Source: Eulemur rufifrons
Lineage: Eukaryota; Chordata; Mammalia; Primates; Lemuridae
Direction of reading: 5' to 3'
Length of the DNA: 64,000 nucleotides
NCBI RefSeq assembly: GCF_041146395.1
Contig: NC_090990.1
Span: forward strand, 50,141,501 to 50,205,500
Part shown: piece by piece, positions 1 through 13,029 of the stretch
Position numbering within the stretch: position 1 is the first letter of the stretch
Layout of the letters: each line of letters opens with the position of its first letter
Position numbers and translations under genes: made by a program
Notes under the pieces: model-generated
The model's input: only the letters and a program-made list of their open reading frames with translations
The model's database searches: none
Told to the model about the DNA's origin: nothing

Positions 1-270
1 CAATGAATAAATTGCCAAGGTAAATCTCAGTTGTTTAATGTCTAGTGAAGAAGGGGAAAAAGCAGCTATTAAGCCATCACAATTTTCAAAGAGGACAGAA
101 TGACAGTGTTAATGGATGTAGAATTTTCTCTGTCTTGAATCTGTCTGCATGCTTCATTGAATACGTACTGTATGCAAAGTACTGCATTCAAAGTACTATA
201 TACTAAGCATTTTGGTGAGATATAAAAAAAGTATAATATAGGCATTTGTGTGGCACATTTCAACTAAAGA
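1..270. other. Unassigned AT-rich intronic or upstream DNA
   Basis: I see no repeat family, exon or RNA gene here. The 64-codon minus-strand ORF in this stretch has no recognisable composition or motif. Confidence 0.5.
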
Positions 271-430
271 AAATTCTTTCACATGTATTATCTCATGTGA
301 TCTTCACAACTTCACTGTGAGGAATGAATATAGATGTTATAATTTTCCCTGTTTTTATAGATAAGACAACTGAGATGAAATGATTTGCTCAACGATGTGC
401 AGAGTTAGCTTTGGATCCACATCTTCATAT
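270..430 (+). repeat. MIR/L2-like ancient repeat
   Basis: The segment contains TTTTTATAGATAAGACAACT followed by GAGATGAAATGATTTGCTCA and a GTTAGCTTTGGATCC-type end. This resembles the conserved MIR/L2 core in which 'tttacagatgaggaaactga' is followed by 'cttgcccaaggtcac'. It is heavily diverged, so the exact subfamily is not assigned. Confidence 0.55.
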
Positions 431-780
431 ACAAATATTCATTTATTCAAAAATATTTATTGAAGGACCACTGTGTGCAAAGCACTGCCAAGTACTGTTC
501 TATGGCAAAACTAAGAGCCACTGCTGTTTGTTCCAGAGCTCATAGTCCACACAGGGAGATGGAAATATAACAATTACAAATAGAAAATGCCCGGCTGCAG
601 ATGAATGGTGCAGATGTTAGCAAAAGGCACTTACAATTCAGAAAGGGAGGTTATTTTCACTCTGGGCAGAGAGGGATTTGTGCTGGACTTTGAAGTTGTG
701 TGTGTGGATAGTTCTTCAAAGGGAAGAGGGAGAATGGTTCAAGCAACAAGATAGAACCCAGAAAGTATAAGATAAATAGG
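430..780. repeat. L2-like ancient LINE relic
   Basis: It opens with ATTCATTTATTCAAAAATAT and TTATTGAAGGACCACTGTGT, which recalls the L2-associated 'aaatatttattgagcacctactatgtgcc' segment, and continues with the 'gagctcatagtccac' and 'agagggatttgtgctgga' stretch typical of that relic. Family assignment is from memory and only approximate. Confidence 0.45.
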
Positions 781-784
781 CAAA

Positions 785-985
785 ACCAGACTGGGCCACA
801 TAGCGAGACACTGTGGTGTGCAACTGTCGTCATAGCTAGTTAGGAAGCTGAGGCATGAGAATTGCTTGAGCCTAGGAGTTCAAGGCTGTAGTGAGTTATG
901 ATCACACCACTGCACTCTAGCTTGGGCAACAGAGCAAGACCCTATCTAGAAAGAAAGAAAGAAAAAAAGAAAGAAAGAAAAAAAT
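785..985 (+). repeat. Old Alu fragment with GAAA-rich tail
   Basis: An Alu right arm in sense orientation is recognisable by GAAGCTGAGGCATGAGAATT, GCTTGAGCCTAGGAGTTCAA and CACTGCACTCTAGCTTGGGC. A fragment of the left arm (GGGCCACATAGCGAGACA) is joined directly to it, so the middle of the element is deleted. The tail has decayed into GAAA/AGAAA repeats at about 947-983. Divergence suggests an old AluJ-like copy. Confidence 0.75.
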
Positions 986-989
986 ATAA

Positions 990-2480
990 GTAGGGCAGCA
1001 ATAAAGGATGACTGGGCAGAAAAATTAGGAATTATGTCCCAAAGAGTAAGGTAACATTTGAACTTTATGAGGTAGGTATCATTAAGGTTTTTTAAACATT
1101 GGAATGATCTCAAACAAATAATGAAGATCAAGATGGTAGAGTGTGATGTGTAGGTTACATAGTGTGAGATTAGAGGGAAGAAACCATCTTTTTAATGATC
1201 AGTTTAAAGCATTTATCTTCTAAAATTAATTATGTTATATGATACAATTATTGTAGTTGTCACAGACTTTTCTCAATTATTCCTTTGAAATATAATAAAA
1301 ATATTTAAAATTTTGGGGGAATTATTAAGAATTTAATATAAAAGAACTCTTTTAATTGAGTACATGGAATGAAAAATTCTCTTTCTTGGTTACCAGGAGT
1401 TTTTTTTTTAAAACAGATTATTGTCTAAGACATATGTTTCATAGAAGCATAAAATTCTATATATATGTGCTAGAGCTTGACATGATATTTCATAAATAGA
1501 CATAGAAATTCTGATTACTTTTCATTTTTATAGTTTGTTCAAGGACATCCCTTCTAAATTTATTTTTTTTCATATTATATTCATCTTTATCTGAATGCTT
1601 CATTTATTTTCATGGGCAGTCAAAATAGTTCAAAAGTTGATATAACATGGGAGACCAGGATGAATTTTTCAGAATTTAAAGAACAATATAAATGAAAAGA
1701 AGAATTGTATTACATATCCTAAACCTCCATTTTAACCTGAATTACTTAATAATGACTTCATCATGATTTTGATTCTAGATTTCGCCCCATTAACAAGTAG
1801 AAACACAGTAGATAAACAGTATTAGTTTCTTGTTATAAACATTTCTGTATGTAATTGAATACTATCAATCCTTATTGAAATTCAGTTAACTAAAACATTG
1901 TCCCTAAGAAGTTGTCAGTATCTGTCGTTTAGGATCAAAAACTTCTTATAAATATCACAGCACACAATGGAAAAGTGTTTAGTATTTTGTTACATAGTTA
2001 AAACAAATATTAATATAATTATTAATGCATGTATACATATTACATATATGCATACACTCATGTACACATGTGCAAATTTTTTTGTTAGATTTAGATTTAT
2101 TAAAGTAGAGAAATAAAATGAACATATTATTTTATTTACTAGTAAATCTTTTTATATTATTGTCAGTACATGGCCAAACTTAGGTCCTCTTCAGTAAATT
2201 ATTTAAATTATTGGTGGTGAAGTTTCCCTAAATATATGATCTTACAGCTGTTGATTAATAAATTTTTATAACTTATGACACATTCTACATATATAGAATT
2301 ATTAATAGCACATATAGAATATTTAAATTCAAACAATTTGAAATATGTTCCTAGTTGGGAATGATAGCCTAAAAGTATGTTTCTGTATAACATTTTCAAA
2401 CTAATGTGATCAGCAGAGAAATTTTCAAAGTTAGGAAAACTTTTAGAAAATTAATGATGAGAATAATTTTCTGAGTAATA
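990..2480. other. Unassigned AT-rich DNA
   Basis: This 1.5-kb stretch is AT-rich, with homopolymer runs and short ATATAT tracts. I found no exon, recognisable repeat body or RNA gene in it. Confidence 0.5.
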
Positions 2481-2484
2481 TCTA

Positions 2485-2640
2485 AATACTTTATACACAT
2501 ATGTTCATGTATACTCTGCAAGTAATATTATTCTCATTTTAGAAATGAAGAAACTGAGATACAGAAGGGTTATACTCTGGTTTCTTCCCTTCACTTGCCC
2601 TCCTGTCTCACATCAGTGATTCTATTAGCTGAACCCAGCC
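2485..2640 (+). repeat. MIR/L2-like relic
   Basis: ATTATTCTCATTTTAGAAAT followed by GAAGAAACTGAGATACAGAA matches the well-known MIR/L2 core in form. Boundaries are approximate. Confidence 0.55.
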
Positions 2641-2693
2641 AGAAGCCAGCTGACAGAGGTGCCCGGGAAATGCAGCATTCAAAGTTCAGCGTG

Positions 2694-5600
2694 CTGTTTT
2701 GGTTACTATAGCCTTGTAGTATAGCTTGAAGTCTGGTAATGTGATGCCTCTAGATTTGTTGTTTTTGTTTAAGATTGCTTTTGCTATTTGGGATCTTTTA
2801 TGGTTTCAAATGAAGCACAGGATTATTTTTTCTACATCTGTGAAATATGACATTAGTATTTTAATGGGATTGCATTGAATCTGTGAATTCCTTTCGGTAG
2901 TATGGACATTTTAATAATGTTGATTCTACTGATCTATGAACACTGTATGTTTTTCCATGTGTTTATTTCATCCGCAATTTCTTTCCTCAGTGTTTCGTAG
3001 TTCTCCTTGTAAAGATCTTTCACCTCCTTGGTTAAGTATATTCTTAGATATTTTGTTTTCTTTGTAGTTATTGTGAATGATATTAGGTCTTTGATTTGAC
3101 TCTCAGTTTGACTGTTATTGGTGTATAGGAATGCTGCTGATTTGTGTAGATTAATTTTGTAACCTGAGACATTGCTGAATTCATTTATCAGTTCCAGGAG
3201 TCTCTTGGTGGAGTCTTTGGGGTTTTCTAAATATAAGATCATATTGTCAGCAAAAAGCAATAGTTTGACCTCCTCTTTCCCAATTTGGATACCATTTATT
3301 TCTTTTTCTTGCCTGATTGCTCTGGCTATGACTTCCAGCACTATGTTGGATAGAAGTGGTGACACTTGGCACTCTTGTCTTGTTCTAGTTCTTAGTGGAA
3401 TGCTTTCAACTTTTCCCCGTTCAATACAATGTTGTCTGTGGGTTTGTCATATATGGCTTTTATAATTTTGAGATATATTCCTCCTATGCCTAGTTTGTTG
3501 AGGGTTTTTATCATGAAAAGGTGCTGGATTTTGTTGAATGCTTTTTCTGTATCTGTTGAGATGATCATATGGTCTGTGTTTTTGCTTCTCTCTATGTGGT
3601 GAATCACATTTATTGATTTACATATGTTGAAACATCCTTGCATCCCTGAGATGAAGCCCACTTGGTCATGGCTATTTTTTGATGTGCTGTTGAATTCTGC
3701 TTGCTAGTATTTTATTGAGGAATTTTGCATCTACAAATAAACATAAGGGATACAGGTCTGTAGTTTTCTTTTTTTGTTATGTCCTTTCCTGGCTTTGGTA
3801 TCAAAGTGATACTGGCTTCATAAAATGAGGCGAGAAGGATTCCCTCCTTCTTGATATTATGGACTAATTTTTGCTGTATGGGCACAAGCTTTTCTTTGTA
3901 GGTCTGGTAAAATTTGGCTGTGAACCCATCTGGTCCAGGGTGATTTTTTGTTGCTGTTGGAGGATTTTTTATTACTGCTTTAATCTTACTGTTTATTAAT
4001 GGTTTGTTCAGGGGTTCTATTTCTTCCTGATTGAGTCTTGGGAGGTTGTGTGTTTCCGGGAATTTGTCCATTTCCTCTACATTTTCAAGTGTATGCGCGT
4101 ACAGATTTTCATAGTGTTTACAGAAGATATTTTGTACTTCTTTGGAATAAGTTGTAATATCTCCTTTTTCATTTCTAATTGAGCTTATTTTGGTCCTTTC
4201 TCTTCTATTCCTGGTTAATCTAGCAAGTGGTCTACCTATTTTGTTTATCTTTTCAAAGAGCCAAGATTTTGTTTCATTGATCTTTTGTATTTTTGTTTCC
4301 CATTTCATTTAGTTCTCCTCTGTCCTTTGTTATTTCTTTATTTCTTCTAGATTTGGGTTTGGTTTCCTTTTCCTTTTCTACTTCCTTGAGATGTGACATT
4401 AGGTTGTTAATTTGTAATCTTTCTGTCTTTTTGATGTAGGCATTTAAGGCTGCAAATTTTCCCCTGAAAAATGCTGCTACTGAATCCCACATATTTTGAT
4501 AAAATGTGTCTCCTTTTTCATTCATTTTGAGGAACCCTTAGATTTCCATCTTAATTTCATTATTGACCCAATAATCATTCAGCAGTAGGTTGTTTAATTT
4601 CCATGACTTTTTGTATAATTGAGTGTTTCTCTTGGAATTGATTTCTAGTTTTATTCCTTTCTGGTCTGAAAAAATATACACGGTATGATTCATATGTTTT
4701 GAATTTGTTGAGGCATGTGTTGTGGCCTAAGATATGATCAATCTTGCAGTCCATGTGCTGATGGGAAGAATGTATATTGTTGATTTAAAGTCAATTTTTT
4801 TCTGATATAAGAATGGTTACACCTGCTTTCTTTCAGTTTCTGTTTGCAGGGAATATTTTTTTCTATCCCTTCACCTTGAATCTGTATGAATCCTTGTGGG
4901 TTAGATGTGTTTCCTGGAGACAACAGATACTTGTGTTATATTTTTTCATCCATTCAGCCACCCTGTGTCTCTTGAATGGGGCATTCAGACCATTCATGTT
5001 GATTGACAGAATTGATATGTGGGATGGTGTTCTGTTTATCATGTTGGGTAGTATCTTATTCCTACCCTCTTGTGCTATTGTTTTATATGAGCTCTGAGTT
5101 TTAGCTTTTGGGTGGTTTTACCCTCGTGGGTGTCTATTGTGCACCCACATATGCATGGATAATGCATTTCTGAGTATTTCCTGCAGGGCAGATCTGGTCT
5201 TGACAAATTCCGTTAGTGTTTGCTTGTCTGGAAAGACTTTATTTCTCCTTCATATATGAAACTTTGTTTTGCAGGATACAAAATCTAGGCTGGCAGTTGT
5301 TCTGCTTAAGAAGAATGAAGATGGGCCTCCAGTCCCTTCTGGCCTGTAAGGTCTCAGTATAAAAGTCTGCAGTTAGCCTGACGGGTTTTCCTTTGTAAGT
5401 TACCTGATGAATGTTCTTGCCTCATATCTCACAGGAGTTCCTCCTTCATGTTGACTTTGCAGTCTGATGGCTATATATCTTGGTGATTTACTCTTTGCAG
5501 TGAATATCCCAGGTGTTCGCTGAGCTTCTTGTACATGGATATCTTAATCTCTAGTAAGATCAGGGAAGTTTTCTTCAATTATTCCCTCAAATAGGTTTTC

Positions 5601-6045
5601 CAGTCTTTTTTGCACTTTCTTCTTCACTGTCAGGGATGCCTATGATTTTTATATTTGTCTGTTTTACATAATCCCATATTTCTTGTAGACTTTGTTCATT
5701 CCTTTTAATTCTTTGTTCCTTACTTTTAGCTGACTAATTCAAAAGAGTTGTCTTCAAGCTCTGAAATTATTTCCTCTGCCTGGTCTAGTTTATTCTTAAA
5801 TGTTTACACTGTGCTTTGTATTTCCTTCAGTGAATTTTTCATTTCCAGAAGTTCTATTTTTTTTTAATATGTTGATCTCTTTAGTGAATTTTTCATTCAT
5901 TTCCTGAATTGTTTTTCTGGTTTCTTTGCATTGGTTTTCTATTTTCTCTCAGATTTCATTGAGCTTCATTAAAATCCATATTTGGAATTCTTTATCTGTC
6001 ATTTCAATATTTTCATTTTGGGCAGGATCCATTGATAGAGAGCTG
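2694..6045 (-). mobile_element. LINE-1 element, antisense, lacking its 3' end
   Basis: This is a 3.35-kb L1 on the minus strand. Reading it in sense (from high to low coordinates) gives ORF1 coiled-coil remnants (about 6040-5560), then ORF1 C-terminus and endonuclease-region remnants, then reverse transcriptase to about 2934. It stops inside ORF2 at 2694, so the C-terminus and 3' UTR are absent. Frames are broken by many indels and stops. The high-coordinate end abuts an MLT1 LTR. No target-site duplication was found. Confidence 0.9.
2934..4525 (-). pseudogene. L1 ORF2 reverse transcriptase remnant
   Basis: Four broken reading frames together cover the L1 reverse transcriptase. The 3712-4308 frame contains [14 protein letters not shown] and [20 protein letters not shown]; the 3392-3661 frame contains [13 protein letters not shown]; the 2934-3365 frame contains [18 protein letters not shown]. 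The active-site motif that is FADD in functional L1s reads FADN here (in [15 protein letters not shown]), so a catalytic Asp is lost. Stops and frameshifts also separate the pieces, so the enzyme is dead. Confidence 0.9.
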
Positions 6046-6355
6046 GTGTTCCTTTTTTGGGGTGATGGCATTAGGAGGTGGGTGCTTTGGGGAGATGATT
6101 AAGTCATGAGGACAGAGCCCTCATGAGTGATATTCATGCCCCAGAGGGACTACTTGCCCCTTCTACCATATGAGAACACAGTGAGAAGTCACTGCTATGA
6201 ACTGGAAAGTGAGCACTCACCAGACACCAAATTTGCCTGTGCCTTGATCTTGGACTTTCCAGCCTCCAGAACTGTGAGAAATAAATTTATGTTGTAAAGA
6301 AGCCACCCAGTTTATGGCATTTTGTCACAGCAATGTGAACAGACTAAGATAGTGC
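6046..6355 (+). mobile_element. MLT1-type MaLR LTR, 5' truncated
   Basis: GATGGCATTAGGAGGTGGGT, AGGACAGAGCCCTCATGAGT, CTTGATCTTGGACTTTCCAG, CCTCCAGAACTGTGAGAAAT (followed by AAATTT) and the AACAGACTAAGATA end correspond to the MLT1A-like LTR of mammalian apparent LTR retrotransposons. The first part of the LTR is missing where it meets the L1. An AATAAATT polyadenylation-like signal is present near 6280. Confidence 0.8.
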
Positions 6356-7570
6356 TCCCTTGCCCTTTGGATTCCAGTTGATTTTGGCTGATGGGAAGTA
6401 GTAGAAGGGAGGGAAGATGAAGAGAGTGGTTGAAGTATTTACAGCCCTCTTTCGCTTTCCCAGGCTGTAGTTTTTGCAGAGGTCATGTTCCTTTAGTTAC
6501 TGTGAGGTAATGAGGTGAATCCCTCATTTCTGATTCTGGCTCTTATCAGATTTGAGTAGCACTGTACTCTTCCCTTGCTCCTTAGCCACAGGCAAGGATG
6601 GTAACAACTTCCCACTATTGCTAGCCCTTGGGTGCTTCATCATTCCTTGTAAATTCCCTGACTATTTCTCTGTAAAATGTCCCCTCATTCAGTGCTCTTA
6701 AATTAAGCTGTTTGAGTGTGTTCTCCATTTCTGTTCTTGATGCTGCGGTAATCCATGCAGACACTTCCTTTGGACTGATGACCAGCTTAGCTTTCTCAGG
6801 AATTTCCCTCAGTCATTTGCTTTCACCAAGGTCCTGTCCACTTCTTGGAGCAGCTTGTATCCAATGACTGAATAATGTGAAGGTATAAAAGGCCTGGCCC
6901 GTTGAACCCAGCTTGGGACAGCAATAGGATTCTCTGAGACTGTTGTTGGGACTGCACTGAAACTCAGCATCTCTCCTTGCTAGGCCTGCTTCCTATCCTC
7001 ACTTCCATAAATGCAGATCCTGAGAGTATTTGCTAGTAATTTTCTGAAATGCTGATCTCAGTTTCAGAGCCTGCTTCCCAGAGAGCAATTTACAACACCA
7101 TTTCTTAAAAAGCATGTGTGATAGCTAATTATTGTAAAGAATAATTGTTTTCTGTTGCCTGTGATTACCAATAGGACCCACAATTGGCATAGCCTTGTTT
7201 TTGTGCCTTCCCAGTTCCTTTTTCTGGGATCCTTTATGGTCTTATACTCTTATGCCAATCTGTGCTCCTGAAAAATGATCTAAACATACTAATTAAAGCT
7301 ACTTTAAACTATTTTTTATGCCTACCAAGGCAGCAAACTTTTAAAAATATTATAGCCTCCAGTATTGTTGAAGTTGTTATGGCATGGATATATTTATACA
7401 GTGCTGACAGCATTGCAAACCAAAATAACTCTTGAGAAAGATAGCATGACATTCTATATCATTATGCTATTTGATCTAATAAGCTCTTTCCTGAGAATTT
7501 ATTCTTAATGAAAAGGAAGAACAAATCTGTATGTACAAATTACCATCGATTTTTGAAAGAAAAGACCACC
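6356..7570. other. Unassigned DNA, possibly an old repeat at 6360-6740
   Basis: The stretch GGTAACAACTTCCCACTATT GCTAGCCC, followed by a TTGAGTGTGTTCTCCATTTC-like end, resembles a common old LTR or L1 3' UTR consensus that I recall but cannot name. The rest is unremarkable AT-rich DNA with no supported feature. Confidence 0.35.
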
Positions 7571-7960
7571 ACTCAATATCTGAAATAAAATACTAAATTT
7601 ATTACTTTTTTAAGCAAGAGAGAGCCTTGCTTGTGAGGCACAGCCTCTATGAGCAAAGCATGAAGCTAATTTTATACAGGGTTTTGGGAAGTGCGGAGTC
7701 CAGGGATTTGAGGATCTTCTGAGGTAGGACTGGTTAGTGATTAATTGACTCTTCATTGTAGAAGCATAATTACCAGTGTGCTTCTGTTGCTGATTGGCTG
7801 ACCTCAGAAGTGTGATCACTGAAGTGAAGCTGTTTCCAACTGGCTGACTTTCAGAATCCTGAGCTTTTATTGATTGGCTGCCTTTTAGAAACATGGTTAT
7901 TAAAGTGAGTTGTCATTGACCAATTATATAAGTATAAACCCAGCTTGGTAGCCATTTATT
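7570..7960 (-). mobile_element. Candidate solitary LTR, antisense
   Basis: Read on the minus strand, the segment has two AGCCAATCA (CCAAT-box-like) motifs in a repeated context, then TGTATAAAATTAG (TATA-like), then an AATAAATTTAG polyadenylation-like signal near 7590. This promoter-to-poly(A) arrangement within about 350 bp is what an LTR shows. I do not recognise the family, and I found no clear target-site duplication. A 94-codon minus-strand ORF inside it is not a known protein. Confidence 0.4.
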
Positions 7961-8340
7961 ACCATAACTACCAAATAGTCTTTTCGTAGAAGTGTGAGAA
8001 ATTTTTATTCTCAACATCATATTCTCTAATAGAAATCTGAACATAATCTCAATGTCTATGTAAATGGTTAAGTACATTATGGTGAAGATATAATGGAATA
8101 TTATATAGTTAGTAACTATTACTAATGTTCAATAGCTATAGAGGAAATGGTTTATAATGTAAGGGTAGGTTTAAAAAAGGGATTTTGAATTGAATTTTAT
8201 TGCTGATGGCAACTATTTGAAAGATGTGTGTGTATGAAAAAGGATCAGTTCATAGAAGAATGATGAATGGCATTTTTAATATTTTATAGATGTTTTATAT
8301 TTATATGTATATATGTGTGTGAACACACACATAATGTTTT
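7960..8340. other. Unassigned AT-rich DNA
   Basis: No feature recognised apart from a short ATATGT/ACACAC stretch near 8300-8335. Confidence 0.5.
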
Positions 8341-8346
8341 TCAATG

Positions 8347-8711
<365 letters not shown>

Positions 8712-8787
8712 TGAAGATTTTAAAAGAAAACAATCTAATAATTCATCCAATAACAGGAGTGTTTAAATTTTAATAGGCAATGTTGAA

Positions 8788-9371
8788 ATGGAGATACCTC
8801 AAAGAGCTAAAAGTAGAACTACCATTTGATCCAGCAATCCCATTACTGGGCATCTACCCAAAGGGAAAAAAGAAATTCTATAAAAAAGACATCTGCGCTA
8901 GAATGTTTATAGCAGTACAATTCACAATTACAAAGATGTGGAAACAACCCAAGTGTCCATCAATACATGAGTGGATTAATAAAATGTGGTATATTTTATT
9001 AATTTTTTATTACTCAGAAACAAAAAACAATGGTGATCTAGCACCTCTTGTATTATTCTGGATAGAAATGGAGCCCATTCTACTAAGAGAAGTATCACAA
9101 GAATGGAAAAACAAGTGCCACATATACTCACTGTCAAATTGGTATTAACTGATCAAACACGTACGTGCACATATAGTAGTAACATTCATCTGGTGTTGGG
9201 CAGATGGGAGGGGGGGAGATGGGAATGGGTATATTCACACCTAATGGTTACAGTGCGCACCGTCTTGGGGATGGCCATGCTTGAAGCTCTAGACTCGGGT
9301 AGGGCGAAGGCAATATATGTAACCTAAACATATGTACCCCTATAATGTGCTGAAATAAAAACAAATAAAAA
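8788..9371 (+). mobile_element. 5'-truncated LINE-1 3' end, sense
   Basis: It begins in the C-terminal part of ORF2 (encoding the [20 protein letters not shown] motif) and runs through the 3' UTR, ending in a poly(A)-like AATAAAAACAAATAAAAAAA tail. A 15-of-16 target-site duplication, AATAGG(C/G)AATGTTGAA, is at 8772-8787 and 9372-9387. The intact-looking 122-codon frame 8780-9148 is this ORF2 tail, not a host gene. The 3' UTR type (AGATGGGAGGGGGGGAGATG) also occurs at 47880 and, in antisense, at 19440. Confidence 0.92.
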
Positions 9372-9479
9372 AATAGGGAATGTTGAAGACCAATATGCCT
9401 ATGCCTTTACTACAAAAATGAACTCATTTCAATTTAGGCCATAACAGTGAAAAAGTGAAAAGGAAAGTAAACTTGGAAT

Positions 9480-9660
9480 TAATGTCTTAATTTGAGTCTT
9501 TGCTGTGTCACATATTATTACTTATCTCACCTTGAGCAAATCATTTGTCCTTTCTGAGCTTTATTTGCTCACCTTTAAAATGAACTAATAATTATGTGCT
9601 TCAGAGATTTAGAGAATTAGATGAGACTCCTATGTGAAAGTGCTTTTTAAACTGTAAGAC
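9480..9660 (+). repeat. MIR-like SINE relic
   Basis: TCTTTGCTGTGTCACATATT, CTTGAGCAAATCATTTGTCC and CACCTTTAAAATGAACTAAT follow the order of the mammalian-wide MIR consensus (ability to read 'tgtgtgacctt..gcaagtcact..cctc' then 'taaaatgggg'). Confidence 0.6.
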
Positions 9661-9689
9661 GTTATGCAAACTCGATTATTGAGGTCCCT

Positions 9690-11120
9690 GCTTGTCCACT
9701 TCAACATTTACACCGTAAGTAACTCAAAGCTAATTGCTAAAAATATAAAACAAAATGAAATTGTAAATTCTTTTGAAAAATAAAATGCTTGAAATGTGAA
9801 GTATGTTTGGAATTGAAGCCAAGGAAAGCACATGCTGCTGCTGAAAATATTTGTCCCTTTAGGAGGTGCCAGATAACTCAGCAGCTGATAGAGAGCTGGC
9901 CAGGTGATAAAGGGGGAAACCTTCCTAAGTACACTGGCATACTGTGTGGCTCCTGCTTCAGGGGGACACCCCAGAATAGATGCACTGGCATTATGGGCTA
10001 CATCGTACCTTGGTACAGAAGCTTCCTTTGATTTGGCATCATTGTGTTCAGTAGACATCTAAATGGAAAAGTTACAATTTTGTTGCTATAGAATGCATCA
10101 CTATTGGTATAAACAAATTTAGTACACACTCTTTCTTATTGCAAAGTGTCCACTTGCTTTACAAGCCTACCAAAAGTTAAACTAAATCATATCAAGGTTG
10201 TATAGCCATTAGTTTGGTAAGCTCAACAATTTTAAAATTCAACTTTTAAAAACTTAACTAAACCATAATTTTAAAAAAAATACATTTGTAACATTGAGAA
10301 GATGAAGAATTTAGAATTCCTGGAATTGCAAATCTTATAATTAGTAGGCGAATTCTGTAATTTAAAGCTTGATGAATTTGTTTTTTCCTATTTGGCAAAA
10401 TCCAGTGTCATCTTCGCTTATTTTTTAAAAATCTTATAGTTTCTTCTACTTAAACAAAAATGTTTAAAAATAATTTGCCTTACATTGGTTTGCATTTTCA
10501 TGGAAAGACCATTTTTATGTACATGCTATTCATATGTAATGGTATGTATGAGTGTTTTAGTACATCAAGTTTCATGTTTTTTTAATACAGTTAAAATCTA
10601 AACCATTCTTACTTGGAAACTGGAGAATTACGGAATTTCATCAGTGGATAAACTAGACATTGCAGCAGATGCAGATACACTTAGTCTCAGTTGTGCTTTT
10701 CTGATTGTGGGAACTTGAGTACTCAAACTAAGTTAATGAATTAACAAACTAGACATTGTGACAGATTGAAATATACATATTCTCAGTCTCAATGTATTAA
10801 TAATACTTTCACTCTAGCTGTGGAGATGAAGTAAACATAATGACCAATTAAAGAATAATTGAAGTCAGCTGTAATCAAAGTTGAGCCAGAGAGAGAGACC
10901 CATGAAAGAGATGGAATTTAAGCTGATAATAAAGAATTTGGATACCTGGAGGAACTCTCCTCCAGAAGAAGAAAGAAGAATATGTAAACATCTAGAGGAG
11001 ACATAGTATGGGATATTTACATCTGTTTTTCAAGTGAAGGCTGTAGTTCTGCATCCTCAGTTTGGGCAAACACACACACACAACTGCAGAATTAACAGGA
11101 ACAAAGGGACTGAGATGGAG
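9690..11120. other. Unassigned DNA with an uncharacterised short ORF
   Basis: A 116-codon minus-strand frame (9708-10058, beginning MSTEHNDAKSKEASVPRYDV) overlaps an 80-codon plus-strand frame. Neither matches a family I recognise, and the C-terminal third of the minus frame is low-complexity and Phe-rich. The surrounding DNA is AT-rich with a CA run near 11070-11083. I see no exon or repeat that I can support. Confidence 0.4.
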
Positions 11121-11129
11121 CAGCTCATG

Positions 11130-11360
11130 TGGTTAATTAGAAGCATGAGCTGGGGTCAGATGCTTGAGTTTGTGTTTCAGCCTCTTATTAGTTCTGTGAT
11201 TTTGGATGAGTCACCCGCCTGTTCTAAGCTTCAGTTTTTTCATATGTAAAATGGGGATGATTATAATACTACCTGATGGAAATGTGAAAATTGAAGGAGA
11301 AAAATTACCTTGAATAGTGTAGTTAGGCATCAGTGAACACTGATTGTTATCACTTGCCAT
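11130..11360 (+). repeat. MIR SINE
   Basis: GCTGGGGTCAGATGCTTGAG, TTCTGTGATTTTGGATGAGT and AGTTTTTTCATATGTAAAAT (then GGGGATGATTATAATACTA) reproduce the order of the MIR consensus. Confidence 0.75.
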
Positions 11361-11796
11361 TTGTGGAGAATGTGTTCATAATTTTCTTACCTTTGGTGTA
11401 TTGCTAAAGGCTCCTGGAGACTAGAACCTATATCTTTTATTTTTAATTAATTAGTTCATTCCAGATTCAGGTTTTGAGCATACATTTACACCAGTGCTCA
11501 AGATGATTTAGATTATCTAATGACACGTATTTAATCTTTATATGTTTTATGTTAAGTAATACTTGTTGAATTAAAGTAAATAATTATCAGATGATGGAAG
11601 TATATATTGTCTTAACGGTTAGTCACTTTTCTTTCCTTGGTAGTTCCACTAGTACTTATTGTAGTCCTTATAAAGTTATAGTATAATTATATTTTATAAT
11701 TTCTTAGTATTTCCTTTTGTATGTGTCTGTTCCAGTAATGAAACTAGCCTACTGTATGTGGCCAAGTTCATTGCTATAAAACATGCTTTCCTTCTT

Positions 11797-12308
<512 letters not shown>

Positions 12309-12309
12309 C

Positions 12310-12880
12310 TTTTCTTATTTCAATAACAGAAATCTAACTATAGCACTATCACATTAGGGATTGAGTAAAAAAAGGTTTGAGTTACGTAAGAAATATTGAA
12401 TAGATTTACATCAATGTCACTTATTTTAGTTATTTTATTTATTCAATATTTCAGTGCTTTAGTGGATTTAAGACTGAAATGCTTTTTTATTTAATGAAAG
12501 ACATGGCAGAATTCCCAGGGTGCAATGTGCTGATGGTAGTTGGCATCTATGTCAATTGTTGTGATGGATTGCATAGTTAATATTAAAGAGAACATATTAT
12601 TTTTACTTCTCATTGTGGAAAATGAAATTAGTGTCTTTTAGAGGTCAAACAGTTGTTCCAGGATTCATTAATGAAATTGGATACTGCCTGAGATTATCTT
12701 TGATGTCAGGCCCCTGTGATCTGATAATCTCCTTTATGCTAGTCTGTTTCTCAAGTAAAGCTGCTCTGTTAATCTCATCTGTAGCTATCTTGTTTTTTAA
12801 TTTCAATTCATCTACTTGTGCCTTGATAAAAGAGAAACTCTTATAATAGTAATTCCCCAAATCTTGCCTCTTTGACTGAT
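12310..12880. other. Unassigned DNA
   Basis: No supported feature. Overlapping ORFs of 71-77 codons on both strands near 12613-12860 look like chance, as they share no splice signals or known motif. Confidence 0.5.
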
Positions 12881-12884
12881 ATAG

Positions 12885-13025
12885 GTCATAGAATTCTAGA
12901 GCTGGAAGGGAATAGATATTGTCTTCATAATCCCTTTATTTTATTGGTGAGAAAACCGAGGCCAGCAGAATTATTGAACTTGCTTAAGACCACAGTTACG
13001 AAACCAGACTGGCACTAATGGTTTC
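12885..13025 (+). repeat. MIR/L2-like ancient repeat
   Basis: TCATAGAATTCTAGAGCTGG, AAGGGAATAGATATTG and TTTATTTTATTGGTGAGAAA (followed by ACCGAGGCC) resemble the ancient mammalian repeat with 'agagctggaagggacc' and 'acagatgaggaaactgagg' blocks. Confidence 0.55.
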
Positions 13026-13029
13026 TATT

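Noticed and set aside
945..985. GAAA-repeat tract as a CRISPR-like or regulatory array
   Set aside because: It is the degenerate poly(A) tail of an old Alu fragment.
3712..4308. 198-codon minus-strand ORF
   Set aside because: It is the L1 reverse transcriptase region ([12 protein letters not shown] motif), not a host gene.
8780..9148. 122-codon plus-strand ORF as a possible gene
   Set aside because: It is the C-terminus of L1 ORF2 in a 5'-truncated insertion with a target-site duplication.
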